From Metellina segmentata (lineage: Eukaryota > Arthropoda > Arachnida > Araneae > Tetragnathidae): a DNA stretch of 64,000 bases. The translations under genes and the position numbers were made by a program. Of this stretch, positions 34,700 through 44,424 are shown piece after piece. The notes under the pieces were generated by a model, which searched no databases, was not told the origin of the DNA, and saw only the letters and a list, made by a program, of their open reading frames with translations. The stretch is from NCBI GenBank assembly GCA_947359465.1, contig OX375873.1, forward strand, positions 70,569,477 to 70,633,476, written 5' to 3'. Each line of letters begins with the position of its first letter. Within the stretch, counting starts at the first letter, position 1.

Positions 34700-36410
34700 G
34701 TGCAGCAGACAGGAACAAACTACAATAACACGATTTCGTAGTGGCCACCTCAAAACTTTGACTTGTGCCAACAAAGAAAAGGACTTTCCAATTTGTAACA
34801 AGTGTTCCAAAGGCCAAGCCACTCCGGATCATATCCTTGAGTGCTTGGGACTTGATAAAGAAGATCTTCTGGAGCGACCATTATTGGTCATTGATTTCTT
34901 GAGAGTGTGCGATATCATGGAGCTTGTCTAGCTCTGCTGGGCTACAGGGATCAGCAACAACACAACAAATACGTCGCGGCCTCCTCAAAACATTAACTTA
35001 TGCCAACAAAGAAAAGGACTTTCCAATTTGTGACAAGTGTTCCAAAGGCCAAGCCACTCCGGATCATATCCTTGAGTGCTTGGGACTTGATAAAGAAGAT
35101 CTTCTGGAGCGACCATTATTGGTCATTGATTTCTTGAGAGTGTGCGATATCATGGAGCTTGTCTAGCTCTGCTGGGCTACAGGGATCAGCAACAACACAA
35201 CAAATACGTCGCGGCCTCCTCAAAACATTAACTTATGCCAACAAAGAAAAGGACTTTCCAATTTGTGACAAGTGTTCCAAAGGCCAGGTCACTCCGGATC
35301 ATATCCTTGAGTGCTTGGGACTTGATAAAGAAGATCTTCTGGAGCGACCATTATTGGTCATTGATTTCTTGAGAGTGTGCGATATCATGGAGCTTGTCTA
35401 GCTCTGCTGGGCTACAGGGATCAGCAACAACACAACAAATACGTCGCGGCCTCCTCAAAACATTAACTTATGCCAACAAAGAAAAGGACTTTCCAATTTG
35501 TGACAAGTGTTCCAAAGGCCAAGCCACTCCGGATCATATCCTTGAGTGCTTGGGACTTGATAAAGAAGATCTTCTGGAGCGACCATTATTGGTCATTGAT
35601 TTCTTGAGAGTGTGCGATATCATGGAGCTTGTCTAGCTCTGCTGGGCTACAGGGATCAGCAACAACACAACAAATACGTCGCGGCCTCCTCAAAACATTA
35701 ACTTATGCCAACAAAGAAAAGGACTTTCCAATTTGTGACAAGTGTTCCAAAGGCCAGGTCACTCCGGATCATATCCTTGAGTGCTTGGGACTTGATAAAG
35801 AAGATCTTCTGGAGCGACCATTATTGGTCATTGATTTCTTGAGAGTGTGCGATATCATGGAGCTTGTCTAGCTCTGCTGGGCTACAGGGATCAGCAACAA
35901 CACAACAAATACGTCGCGGCCTCCTCAAAACATTAACTTATGCCAACAAAGAAAAGGACTTTCCAATTTGTAACAAGTGTTCCAAAGGCCAAGCCACTCC
36001 GGATCATATCCTTGAGTGCTTGGGACTTGATAAAGAAGATCTTCTGGAGCGACCATTATTGGTCATTGATTTCTTGAGAGTGTGCGATATCATGGAGCTT
36101 GTCTAGCTCTGCTGGGCTACAGGGATCAGCAACAACACAACAAATACGTCGCGGCCTCCTCAAAACATTAACTTATGCCAACAAAGAAAAGGACTTTCCA
36201 ATTTGTGACAAGTGTTCCAAAGGCCAGGTCACTCCGGATCATATCCTTGAGTGCTTGGGACTTGATAAAGAAGATCTTCTGGAGCGACCATTATTGGTCA
36301 TTGATTTCTTGAGAGTGTGCGATATCATGGACCTAGTCTAGATCTGCTGGGCTACAAGATCTGCAGGGATCAGCAACAACAACAACACAACAAATACGTC
36401 GCGGCCTCAA
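34700..36410 (+). repeat. Tandem array of a non-LTR retrotransposon 3' end, 235-bp unit
   Basis: One diverged founder copy (to 34931) is followed by six near-identical units starting at 34924, 35159, 35394, 35629, 35864 and 36099 (exact 235-bp steps). Each unit encodes KTLTYANKEKDFPICDKCSK, TPDHILECLGLDKEDLLERP and LLVIDFLRVCDIMELV and a stop, then a short 3' UTR (gctctgctgggctacaggga and caacaacacaacaa). Because 235 is not a multiple of three, the frames do not join. GQA and GQV variants alternate along units 1 to 6, implying a 470-bp dimer. The array ends in acaacaacaacacaacaaat, a likely original tail, and runs into a SINE. Confidence 0.9.
34735..34932 (+). pseudogene. Non-LTR ORF2 C-terminal tail (founder copy)
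   Basis: Upstream of the first repeated junction the frame includes RSGHLKTLTCANKEKDFPIC-like coding (34735-34800), then CSKGQATPDHILECLGLD, ending ELV and a stop at 34930-34932. SGHLxxL followed by CxxCxxxxxTxDHILxC is the C-terminal zinc-binding segment that follows RNase H in I/Jockey-type ORF2. Everything 5' of it is lost. Confidence 0.7.
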
Positions 36411-36600
36411 ATGTTCTCACGTTAACGTGCGTGTAAAAATTTGTAGTGGAGTGCTATCTCAGGCGTTATTTTCATCATCTGACCATGGTTCCAAATTAAG
36501 AGGCTTTGTACTTGGTTCTTTCTCTTCGTGATTGTTCCCGGACCCTCACCAATAGCCCGCTGTGTTGCTCCAGTGCGACGTTAACTAATTATCTACCTAC
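36405..36600 (+). repeat. SINE family A, partial, plus orientation
   Basis: Starts inside the body (cctcaaatgttctcacgtta) right at the end of the retrotransposon tail array, and continues through tcatcatctgaccatggttc, gattgttcccggaccctcac and tagcccgctgtgttgctcca to acgttaactaatt. The tRNA-like head is missing. Confidence 0.8.
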
Positions 36601-36609
36601 TGCATGATA

Positions 36610-37340
36610 TTCAGAACATATTACATTAATATTTCATCTCTAAAAACACATGTAACCAAAATTACCAGTTTTATGTAATAACTCTTAACAATACATACAC
36701 TCCAAAGCAATTAAAGTCGCTATATTTTCAAACAAGTGCGTAAAATTCATTACAATTTAATCCAATTAGACTGACTAAAGTAATTCGCATTTAACAGATG
36801 AAGCCGAGACGAGCGCTAAAATATTGCAGCGAAGTTACAAGTCCCTCTCCGCTAGTCGTACCCAGTAGGTGAAATATTAGCTTTTGACCCTACCTGTGTC
36901 TGTTGGGTACATGCCTTTTTGCACGCAAAGAATAATCAATTTTAACGTATGTTCGCAAATTAAATTAGCGCATCTCACAGCTTAGGATCAAATAATTCGT
37001 CTTGTGCGGTCTCTTCCCGAAGACAGTTCGGTGACAAAAGTCACGTGATTAAGTAGCCACCCGACGACTAGGTGGCTCAAAAATGAGACGTCCTGGGAAA
37101 TGGGGTTTCTCTGACAAATTAGAAGGGAAATGGCCTCCCTCGGATACAGGGGCTGTTCTCAAATCCCAGTTTCGATGTTTTGCGGTCTGACTTTGATGCG
37201 GAGTCCACGCAAGTGAGGATGGGAAGTAATTAACTTTCAGAGTGAGCAATTTGATTAATGTTTTACTACTTAGCACAAAAGGGGAAATTTTTAACTCTCT
37301 CAGAGGTCTCTTCTATGGATGAAGCCATAGAAGGTATTGG
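36610..37340. other. Intergenic DNA, less AT-rich patch
   Basis: From about 36780 to 37250 base composition is more balanced, with open frames of up to 75 codons on the minus strand (37049-37276) but no domain. No repeat family is recognised in this patch. Confidence 0.4.
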
Positions 37341-37346
37341 TATTTT

Positions 37347-37475
37347 TTAATTAACGTCACACTGGAGCAATACAACGGGTGATTGGTGACGGTACGGGAT
37401 AAAACCCCGAAGGGAAAGATTCGAGGACAACATCACCTAATTTTGAACATAAGTAATATCAACACACACTCCCGA
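37347..37475 (-). repeat. SINE family A, tail fragment
   Basis: Has aacgtcacactggagcaata, ccgaagggaaagattcgagg and cacctaattttgaac, then loses similarity at about 37450-37475. Confidence 0.75.
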
Positions 37476-37550
37476 GCCTAATGTGGTATGACACTGTACC
37501 AGATTAAATAAGTGTGGTTGGACGAGTAGAGCATACCACCAAGGTGACAT

Positions 37551-37835
<285 letters not shown>

Positions 37836-38029
37836 CACAACATGCAATGTGAGAAAAAAGTTAGTTTTTTTTAGTCTCTTTGGATAGTCAAGTCCTGATG
37901 ATATTCAATGAATCTTACAATGTTAATAATTTTAACCCTCGAACCCTTGTTTACATACAATATTCCTGAGCCCTGTAATTTTAAGGTGATCGGCAGGCGT
38001 CCTCATATGCCATGAGGTTGTAAGGTGGA

Positions 38030-38262
38030 AAACTGTACGGCAGATCTGAGCAGGCACCTAACTGTACAAGCTTCCACACCAAAGTGAGGACATTTGAGGC
38101 CGACAGATTTAACGTGCACCAGTCGTAACGTACATGGCGGTCCAGGATCAACCCCTAGGGAAAGATTCGAGGACAACACCACGTAATTTTGAACCACTGT
38201 CAGATGACCAGACAACACCTGAGCTGGCACAGCCCTCTCCAATATTCCACGCCATTTAGTCT
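38030..38262 (-). repeat. Two rearranged SINE family A pieces
   Basis: The head-side block (tgaggacatttgaggccgac, gatttaacgtgcaccagtcg, gtacatggcggtc) precedes a tail-side block (ggatcaacccctagggaaag, cacgtaattttgaaccactg, cacctgagctggcacagccc). The order is the reverse of a normal copy, so one piece was joined to another or the element was rearranged. Confidence 0.7.
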
Positions 38263-38547
38263 GAAGGGGCGTTATTAGTGAAAGTGTCGATTCAAAGATA
38301 TAAAGATCTCCAAACTTTAAAACACACCTGAAAAAATGACACAGCTCATAGTAATAGTAAAATTCCTGGATTCAAGGGAAGGTTGAAAATTTTTAGGCAT
38401 ATTTTGTTTCAAACATATATAATTTATCGAATTCGTTCATAATTTGATATGAAATTCATATGAGAGGGTAATTGGTAATGTTTATTAACGTCTTACTAAA
38501 ATAACACAACGGGCTATTGGTGATGGTTTCGGACCGATACCTTAAGG

Positions 38548-40126
38548 CAGTGTTTCCCAAAGTGTGGTACTCGTACCCCCAGGGGTACGGGGAGAGTTTG
38601 GTGGGGGTACGCGTTGCACCGGAGTTTGGTGGACTAATTATCTGAGATTTCTCAAAGTCGTTATTACGCATTGAAAGTCGATGAGTCCACTGATATTACG
38701 AATTTTGCAAATCTTATGGCGTTTGCTAGATACGTAAAAAAAAAAAAATCACTGAAATTTATGACGCCTTTTTTTTGACAGCCTTTATTAGGTCACACAA
38801 CAGGAGAAGATATTTTTAATGTTATGAAAAAATTTATGCAAAAGAACAAAATTGATTTGAATAGATGTGTTGGAATAAGCACAGATGGAGCAAAGAGTAT
38901 GGTCGGAATTAATAAAGGACTCATTGCAAGAATTCAAAATGTTTCCCCAAACGTCATATTCACACATTGTTGCACATACACAGAGAGGATTTGGCAACAC
39001 GTAAGATGCCCGCTGATCTACAGAAAGTTCTGGATGAAAGCGTGAAAATCGCTACATTAAAAACCGTCTTTCGAATGCACGACTTTTTTCTCAAATATGC
39101 AAAGAAATGGGAAGTAGTCATACCCAGCTTCTTTATCATACCGATGTTCGTGGGCTATCTTAAAAAAAATTATAAATAGATTGTTTGAACTTAGACATGA
39201 ACTTCAATGTTTTCTTAATGATAGATTTGAGTTGGGAAATTGTTTACATGACAGGAAATGGCTTTGTAAACTAGCAGACTTAGCAGATATATTCTCTGTT
39301 TTAAATTGCCTCAACTTATCGTTACAAGGCAAAGAAATTTCATTGTTTCACGTTCAAGATAAAGTGAACGCTGCCATCGCAAAACTAAAGTTATGGCAAA
39401 AGAGAGTTGGTAATGGAGAAGTAGACTCGTTTCCCTGTCTTCATGGGTTTATAACACGTTCGACTACTAAAATTTGATGCTGGTACTCTGAAATGCATAA
39501 CGCAGCATTTAGAGAGTTCACAAGTAGGCTTGAAAAACTATTTCCCTGGTTTAACCAAAAATATTGAATGGATAAGATATCCTTTTAACATTAACACAAC
39601 ATCCATGCCAGAAGATTTGTCGCATGCGGAAGAAGAGCAATTGTTGGAATTGGCTTCAGACGGATTCTTGAAAAATAAATATAAGGACAGTACTTTAACA
39701 TCATTCTGGTTACAAATGCAACTTCTGTATCCGGTTTTAACAGAAGTTCTAAAATACATCTTGCCGTTTCCAACTCCATATTTATGTGAAGTTGCTTTTT
39801 CAGCATTTGTTAACATTAAGTCGAAAAAAAAAGAACAGACTATTGGACGTGGAACCACATCTCAGATTAAAATTAACAACCAGGGAACCAAATTATGACG
39901 ATCTGTTATCTCAGCAAACAATTTCATCCTACTCATTGATCCAAATAAACGTTATTTATAATATAACTTTTATTTATATTTTATTATAAATAATTATATT
40001 TCTCTTTTCTTATTATTTTGTGTAGGCCACAAAAAAAGAAAAAACCCCATTTATTTGATGAGGGGTACTCAGCTTTACGAAAATTATAGAAGGGGTCCAC
40101 ATATGTCAAAAGTTTGGGAAACATTG
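38548..40126 (+). mobile_element. hAT DNA transposon, decayed, 1.58 kb
   Basis: TIRs are cagtgtttcccaaagt on the left and, reverse complemented, caatgtttcccaaact on the right. The flanking 8-bp target duplication is ccttaagg (38540-38547) and ccctaagg (40127-40134), one mismatch. The inner ends share gtacccc-type words (ggggtacg; gaggggtact). It encodes a decayed plus-strand transposase of the ZBED/FAM200-like hAT group. Confidence 0.9.
38665..39950 (+). pseudogene. hAT transposase pseudogene (ZBED5/FAM200-like)
   Basis: In order, spread over several frames: VDESTDITNFANLMAFARYV near 38677 (the first catalytic Asp region of hAT), GEDIFNVMKKFM near 38808, NRCVGISTDGAKSMVGINKG near 38858 (CVGxxTDGAxxM motif), ATRKMPADLQKVLDESVKI near 38997, FELRHELQCFLNDRFELGN near 39184, LADLADIFSVLNCLNLSLQG near 39272, and the C-terminal dimerisation region LPFPTPYLCEVAFSAFVNIK near 39761 with EPHLRLKLTTREPNYDDLL in the next frame. 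The BED zinc finger is missing. At least four frameshifts or stops. In animals this group is often domesticated, but this copy is clearly broken. Confidence 0.85.
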
Positions 40127-40389
40127 CCCTAAGGGAAAGATCCAGGGACAACAATATGTAATTTGAACTACGGTCAGATGACGAGGCAACACCTGAGCTG
40201 CCACCTCACTCACCAAACTTCCACGCTAACCCAATGTGAGGACTTTCGGCCACGACAGATTTAAGGTGCACCAGCAAGCCACGTCTACACCATACGCTTA
40301 CGAACATCCATGCACTGATTCGGATTCGAACTAGGAACCTTCTGATCACGAGGCTAACACCTTAACCACCAGACCGGTTGGTCGGCCCC

Positions 40390-41210
40390 AACGCGATTGT
40401 ATGAGAGGGATTTTCCTTGTAAATTAAACAAATGAAACTAAAGACGCAGATTTTACTTTCTGTTACGAAACTGCTCTAGCATAATACATATCGGGGCTGC
40501 TTTAAAATGTAGTTTATCAACGTTTTGGCGATGTTTGACGTTTAATCTAATTAGAGTTGATAAATTGATTATTATATATTAATGTGGAATAATTCTTGAG
40601 ATTATCTAGGAAATTGTTTTGGTGACGCACGCATGCTGAAACTTTATTCGGAAATAAAAAGGAAACCGAGTGACAATACTTGAAGTAAGCGCAGGAAGCC
40701 CCCCGTTCCACTACAGAAACACTTCCGCCAACATTTAGCTTGACAACGAAAACGTCTCTTATTTTATTCCCTGCTTTGATTTATTCAATTCGAATCGTTT
40801 CCTAATTTAGAAATAATACTCCATACAGAGTTGGGTCCTTTTTTGCAGAATGTAAGAACTATTAAAAACCAAGTACATTCATTAGAAAATTACACCATTG
40901 TTTTAAAAACAGACCAGTATTGCATGTAAATTATCACATGGTTACTACAAGTTTAATAAAGTAAGAAAAGTAAACTTACAGACAACAGAATCATTTATCA
41001 TCAGCTCATATTTACAAATCATATCATTACCACGCCAATGGTATCAATCTGAAAAATTGACGTTTCTACAAAAACAATTTCAGAGTTTTTATGCTTCAGG
41101 TATAATTCTAGTTTCAACTCAAAGGTTGCCTTCTCATGAAAAGCAGCATTTTCAGAATCGAGATTATTCATGGCTTCATCTGTAGGCGGCGCAAGTTCGA
41201 TTTCTGTCAG
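40390..41210. other. Intergenic DNA with one open frame on the minus strand
   Basis: The minus-strand frame 41019-41348 (109 codons) contains EIELAPPTDEAMNNLDSENA and ATFELKLELYLKHKNSEIVF. The acidic PPTDE block is reminiscent of N-termini of piggyBac-derived transposases, but there is no further support, and the first 40 codons lie in SINE sequence. Confidence 0.3.
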
Positions 41211-41214
41211 ATGT

Positions 41215-41348
41215 ATTTCTCCTCTGGAGGTATTTCCCTCTTCTGTGTCAAAAAAACTTTCACTGTGTGTCTGTCTATTACTGGATATTGTATGTCCTGA
41301 GTCTGGTGCTGCACGGCCAAATATGACTCTTGCTTCATAAAACCTCAA
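41215..41348 (+). repeat. SINE family B, 3' part
   Basis: Shares ccctcttctgtgtca, tgtgtgtctgtctattactg and aaatatgactcttgcttcat then aaaacc with the copy at 25318-25510. The tRNA-like head is absent. Confidence 0.6.
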
Positions 41349-41394
41349 AAATCAATCGTGGCTATTTATGCATATATGTCACCACTAAAGTACA

Positions 41395-42145
41395 GTAATC
41401 AGTTATTCTACAGATTATCTAGGTAATGTTCAGCTTAACTAGGGTGATCCGTTAAAGTGGCGAAAATTGTTTTAATTTCTCAAATTACCTAGGTAATCTG
41501 CAAATTACATAGATAATCTGCACATTACCTACTTGGCACTCGTTAAAGTGAAAATAAGATCTTTGCTGAAACAACAGGAACGTACAGTCAACACAATTAT
41601 TCGATAATCTCGAGATGATTCTTTTTACTTGGAAACTTTTATTCGCTTTACATCTTCAATTACGGAATTATACTTTCGTTTTATCATTAAAACATTATTC
41701 TATTTTAAATCTTTGCTAAAGAGGTTTGCTATGAATTTTTTCTTTATTTTATTCACCAAATCCGTGCATGCTTGCATAGTTTAATTTATCTACTTTAAAA
41801 AAAATCACGACACGAATTCACGCGTTAACAGGGAGAAACGAATTTGAAAACAGGATTAGCTATGCTACGCACTGGCAGCCGACGCAAATTATGAGAAATA
41901 AAAACAACCGGCGACGACAAGACGCTGGCGATACCAAACTAAAACTAAAAGTGGAGGGAGAGGGTTAAGATGTAGGGAAAGGAAATGAGGGAAACATACC
42001 TTTGAACTTTAACGATACGTAAGTCGTTAATGTACACATTACCTAGGTTAAATGCGGAAAACTCTTAATTCCGCACATTAACTGAGCAAATCAGTTAATC
42101 TGCAGATCAGCTACGTAATGTGCACATTAACGGCTTTCGAGCTCT
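41395..42145. mobile_element. Element with subterminal palindromic repeats
   Basis: Two clusters, at about 41405-41540 and 42030-42140, carry repeated palindromic words: attatctaggtaatgt, aattacctaggtaatctgca, cattacctaggttaaatgc, ttaatctgcagatcagct and tacgtaatgtgcacattaac. Such clusters at both ends of a noncoding interior of about 500 bp resemble transposase-binding sites of a DNA transposon. I cannot fix the exact ends or superfamily. Confidence 0.5.
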
Positions 42146-42159
42146 AGCGGTAACATATA

Positions 42160-42855
42160 CACTGATGTCCAAAATTAAGATCACAAACTTAAAATTTGTG
42201 AGAACTGGAGAAATATTCAGTTTATTGCAAGGAAATTTGGCTGAGATATATTATTATGAGAGAAAGCATATAAGAACATAACAATATGAAAAAGAGTTGA
42301 ATTGTTAGTTAAGATACATGATATATCAAAAGAAGTCAAATCATGATACATTTTTCTCGGGATGGGTTCCTCTAATATGGAGTGTGGCTACCGTGCACTG
42401 CTATACAAGCCTCACAACGAGCCCTCATACTGTTAATGAGGGTGTCGAGAAACGCTTGCGGCAGTAAATCCCATTCTTGAAAAAGCTCGGCTCTTAACGC
42501 CTGGAGGGTCCTGGGAGGGATAACGTCGTGTAATAGCTCTTCCTAGATCATCCCAAACATGTTCAATTGGATTGAGATCCGGAGACTTCGCGGGCCAGTT
42601 CATACGGCGAATATCCTCTTCAAGAAAATCATCAACAATGTGAGCTCTGTGTGGCGCACATTATCGTCCATAAAAAGTAACAAATTCCATGTGTTCTACA
42701 AAACGAACGCCAAACACCTTTTATTCCAAACTGGAGGCTAACATTGTGCTACCCATTCTTCAAAATATATAAAATACAAATTTTAATAAATTTTCTCGTG
42801 CAATTTTGAATAATTTTGAAAAACGTGTTTGTGACCTTAATGTTGGACACCAGTG
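42160..42855 (-). mobile_element. Tc1-like DNA transposon, 5'-deleted
   Basis: TIRs are cactgatgtccaaaattaag on the left and, reverse complemented, cactggtgtccaacattaag on the right, followed by atcacaaac/gtcacaaac. TA flanks at 42158-42159 and 42856-42857. The 696-bp interior keeps only the C-terminal third of a minus-strand transposase. Its right TA is shared with the next element. Confidence 0.85.
42350..42665 (-). pseudogene. Tc1-like transposase C-terminus
   Basis: On the minus strand, frame one gives VDDFLEEDIRRMNWPAKSPD then LNPIEHVWDDLGRA, including the third catalytic residue; a frameshift follows and another frame gives RTLQALRAELFQEWDLLPQA, LDTLINSMRARCEACIAVHG and SHTPY with a stop near 42390. 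The second catalytic Asp lies at the edge (DDN) and the rest of the protein is deleted. Sequence is well kept apart from the frameshift, suggesting moderate age. Confidence 0.85.
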
Positions 42856-42857
42856 TA

Positions 42858-44023
42858 CACTGACGAGCCAAAACATTATGAACTTCCCCACATTTTTTAA
42901 TGAACTCGTCTGGATGACGCGGAGGGCACGTGATTAAGTGAGAATGGTATTTCAATGCTGCTGGAGAAGGTAAGTAACCATTCTTGAACTTACTTTTGCG
43001 AGTGATGGGAAAGGCTGCTGATCTAAGTGAATTTGATAGAGGGCAGATCGTAATGTCCCGAAGATGCGGAACGAATATCATCGAAACTGCACGACTGGTA
43101 GGTTGTTCACGTTCTGCCGTTGTTAGTATTCATGCAAAGTGGATAAATGACGGTGAAGAAAAAGGACGACGGAGACTGTCCCGCTTGATAAAGCAAAATT
43201 GGCGCGAGACAGTTGCTCAGCTGACAGCCCAATACAATGCAGGTCCAAGCGCAAGTGTTTCGTAACACACAGTTCAGCGGACACTGTTGGATATGGGACT
43301 GTGCAGCAGACGTCTCACTCGTGTGCTTCTGTTGACCAAGCGTCATCGTCAACTACACCTAAAGTGGGCACGGGAACATCGAGACTGGACTATGAATGAG
43401 TGGAAGAGAGTAGCCTTGTCAGATGAATCACGATTTCTCATTCATGACGTTGATGGTCGTGTCAGGGTACGCGGTCTGCCGGGCGAACAGTTGCTCCCCT
43501 CAAATACAGCAGGTCATACACAGGCTGGTGTTGTGCTTTGGGGGACGTTATCATGGGCAACTATGGGACCCGTAGTTTTGGTAGAACAGACCATCAACAC
43601 TGCGAACTATCTTAACATCATTGCGTATCAGTTGCACCCTTACATGGCGTCTGTCTTCCCAATTGGAAATTGAATCTTCCAACAGGACAACGCCCCATGT
43701 CACAAGGTTCGGATTGTATTGGAGTGGTTCGATGAACATAGTGATGAATTCCACTTTATGTCCTGGCCACCTAACTCGTCGGATCTTAATCCGATAGAGC
43801 ACATTTGGGGTGTCATGGAGCGGCAGCTCAGAGCTCATTCACCAATATGTCCGGATGTCTCGACTTTGCGTCACCGCTGCTTAGACATTTGTTACAACCT
43901 GTCTCTAGTCATGTACAAAGAACTTGTGGCATCAATGCCCAGACAAGTTGCAACTGTTTTACAGGCCAAAGGAGTCGCAACGCGTTATTGAGTAGGCGTT
44001 CTTAATGTTTTGGCTCTTTAGTG
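42858..44023 (+). mobile_element. Tc1-like DNA transposon, near complete
   Basis: TIRs: cactgacgagccaaaacatt on the left and, reverse complemented, cactaaagagccaaaacatt on the right. TA at 42856-42857 (shared with the preceding element) and 44024-44025. At 1166 bp and with a transposase frame of full length, this is the best preserved autonomous-type element in the window. Confidence 0.9.
43005..43991 (+). pseudogene. Tc1-like transposase, DD36E, two in-frame stops
   Basis: One continuous frame of 328 codons from ATG 43005 to TGA 43989-43991, interrupted by TAA at 43263-43265 and TGA at 43671-43673 and by no frameshift. Start chosen because [16 protein letters not shown] leads straight into the helix-turn-helix ([20 protein letters not shown], about residues 27-46). 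Catalytic residues: Asp about 140 (LSDESRF), Asp about 228 (FQQDNAPCH), Glu about 265 (SSDLNPIEHIW). Thirty-six residues separate the last two, giving DD36E rather than the DD34E of typical Tc1. The C-terminus ELVASMPRQVATVLQAKGVA then TRY is intact. The length is typical of Tc1 transposases. The two stops make it inactive, but the element is young or was recently mobilised in trans. Confidence 0.9.
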
Positions 44024-44025
44024 TA

Positions 44026-44421
44026 TATAAAAGGATGCGTGTGTGTGTGTATTCTCAATACAAATCTACATCGCTTGACCAATCCCCACAAAATTTGGTA
44101 CACTTATACTTTAGAACACTGCGTAAAACATAGTCTATTTCTTTCCTGTCTTTAGGCCAATCTGTAACCATGAAAATTGGCACAAAGCTAGTCCTAAAAG
44201 TGACTCTCGTTACACCAATTTTAAAAACTAAAGTTTCTTTTTCAGCAATATTTGGACATGGATAAGGAAACACGTTCTACAGGGTTTGTGTATCAGTTAA
44301 CACAGGGATAAGCCGCGGTAGGAAACACGTTCTACAGAGTTTGTGTACGAGTATTTGAGTTGACACAGGGAAATGTCGCGGTCATATTTGAAACCCGAGC
44401 AACGCCGGTTTATTCAGCTAG
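44026..44421 (+). mobile_element. Helitron-like fragment
   Basis: Starts tataaaaggatgcgtgtgtg and ends cgagcaacgccggtttattc then agCTAG and T. Opening with a tataaaa-tgtgtgt run and closing with a short GC stem near CTAG is the pattern of many arthropod Helitrons. An internal direct duplication of ggaaacacgttctacag (44267 and 44319) is present. No coding capacity. Confidence 0.5.
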
Positions 44422-44424
44422 TCA

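Larger units (their letters stand above)
38475..40386 (-). repeat. SINE family A copy split by a hAT transposon
   Basis: The tail block (ttattaacgtcttactaaaa, cacaacgggctattgg) ends at 38547. The copy resumes at 40127 with ccctaagggaaagatccagg and continues through the body to a second type of tRNA-like head. On the minus strand this head reads ctggtggttaaggtgttagc and ggttcctagttcgaatcc, good A- and B-box matches. The interruption shows that the SINE was in place before the hAT insertion. Confidence 0.85.

Noticed and set aside
41019..41348. A 109-codon minus-strand frame as a piggyBac-type gene
   Set aside because: Only an acidic PPTDE block recalls piggyBac N-termini. The first third overlaps SINE family B, and there is no catalytic domain nearby.
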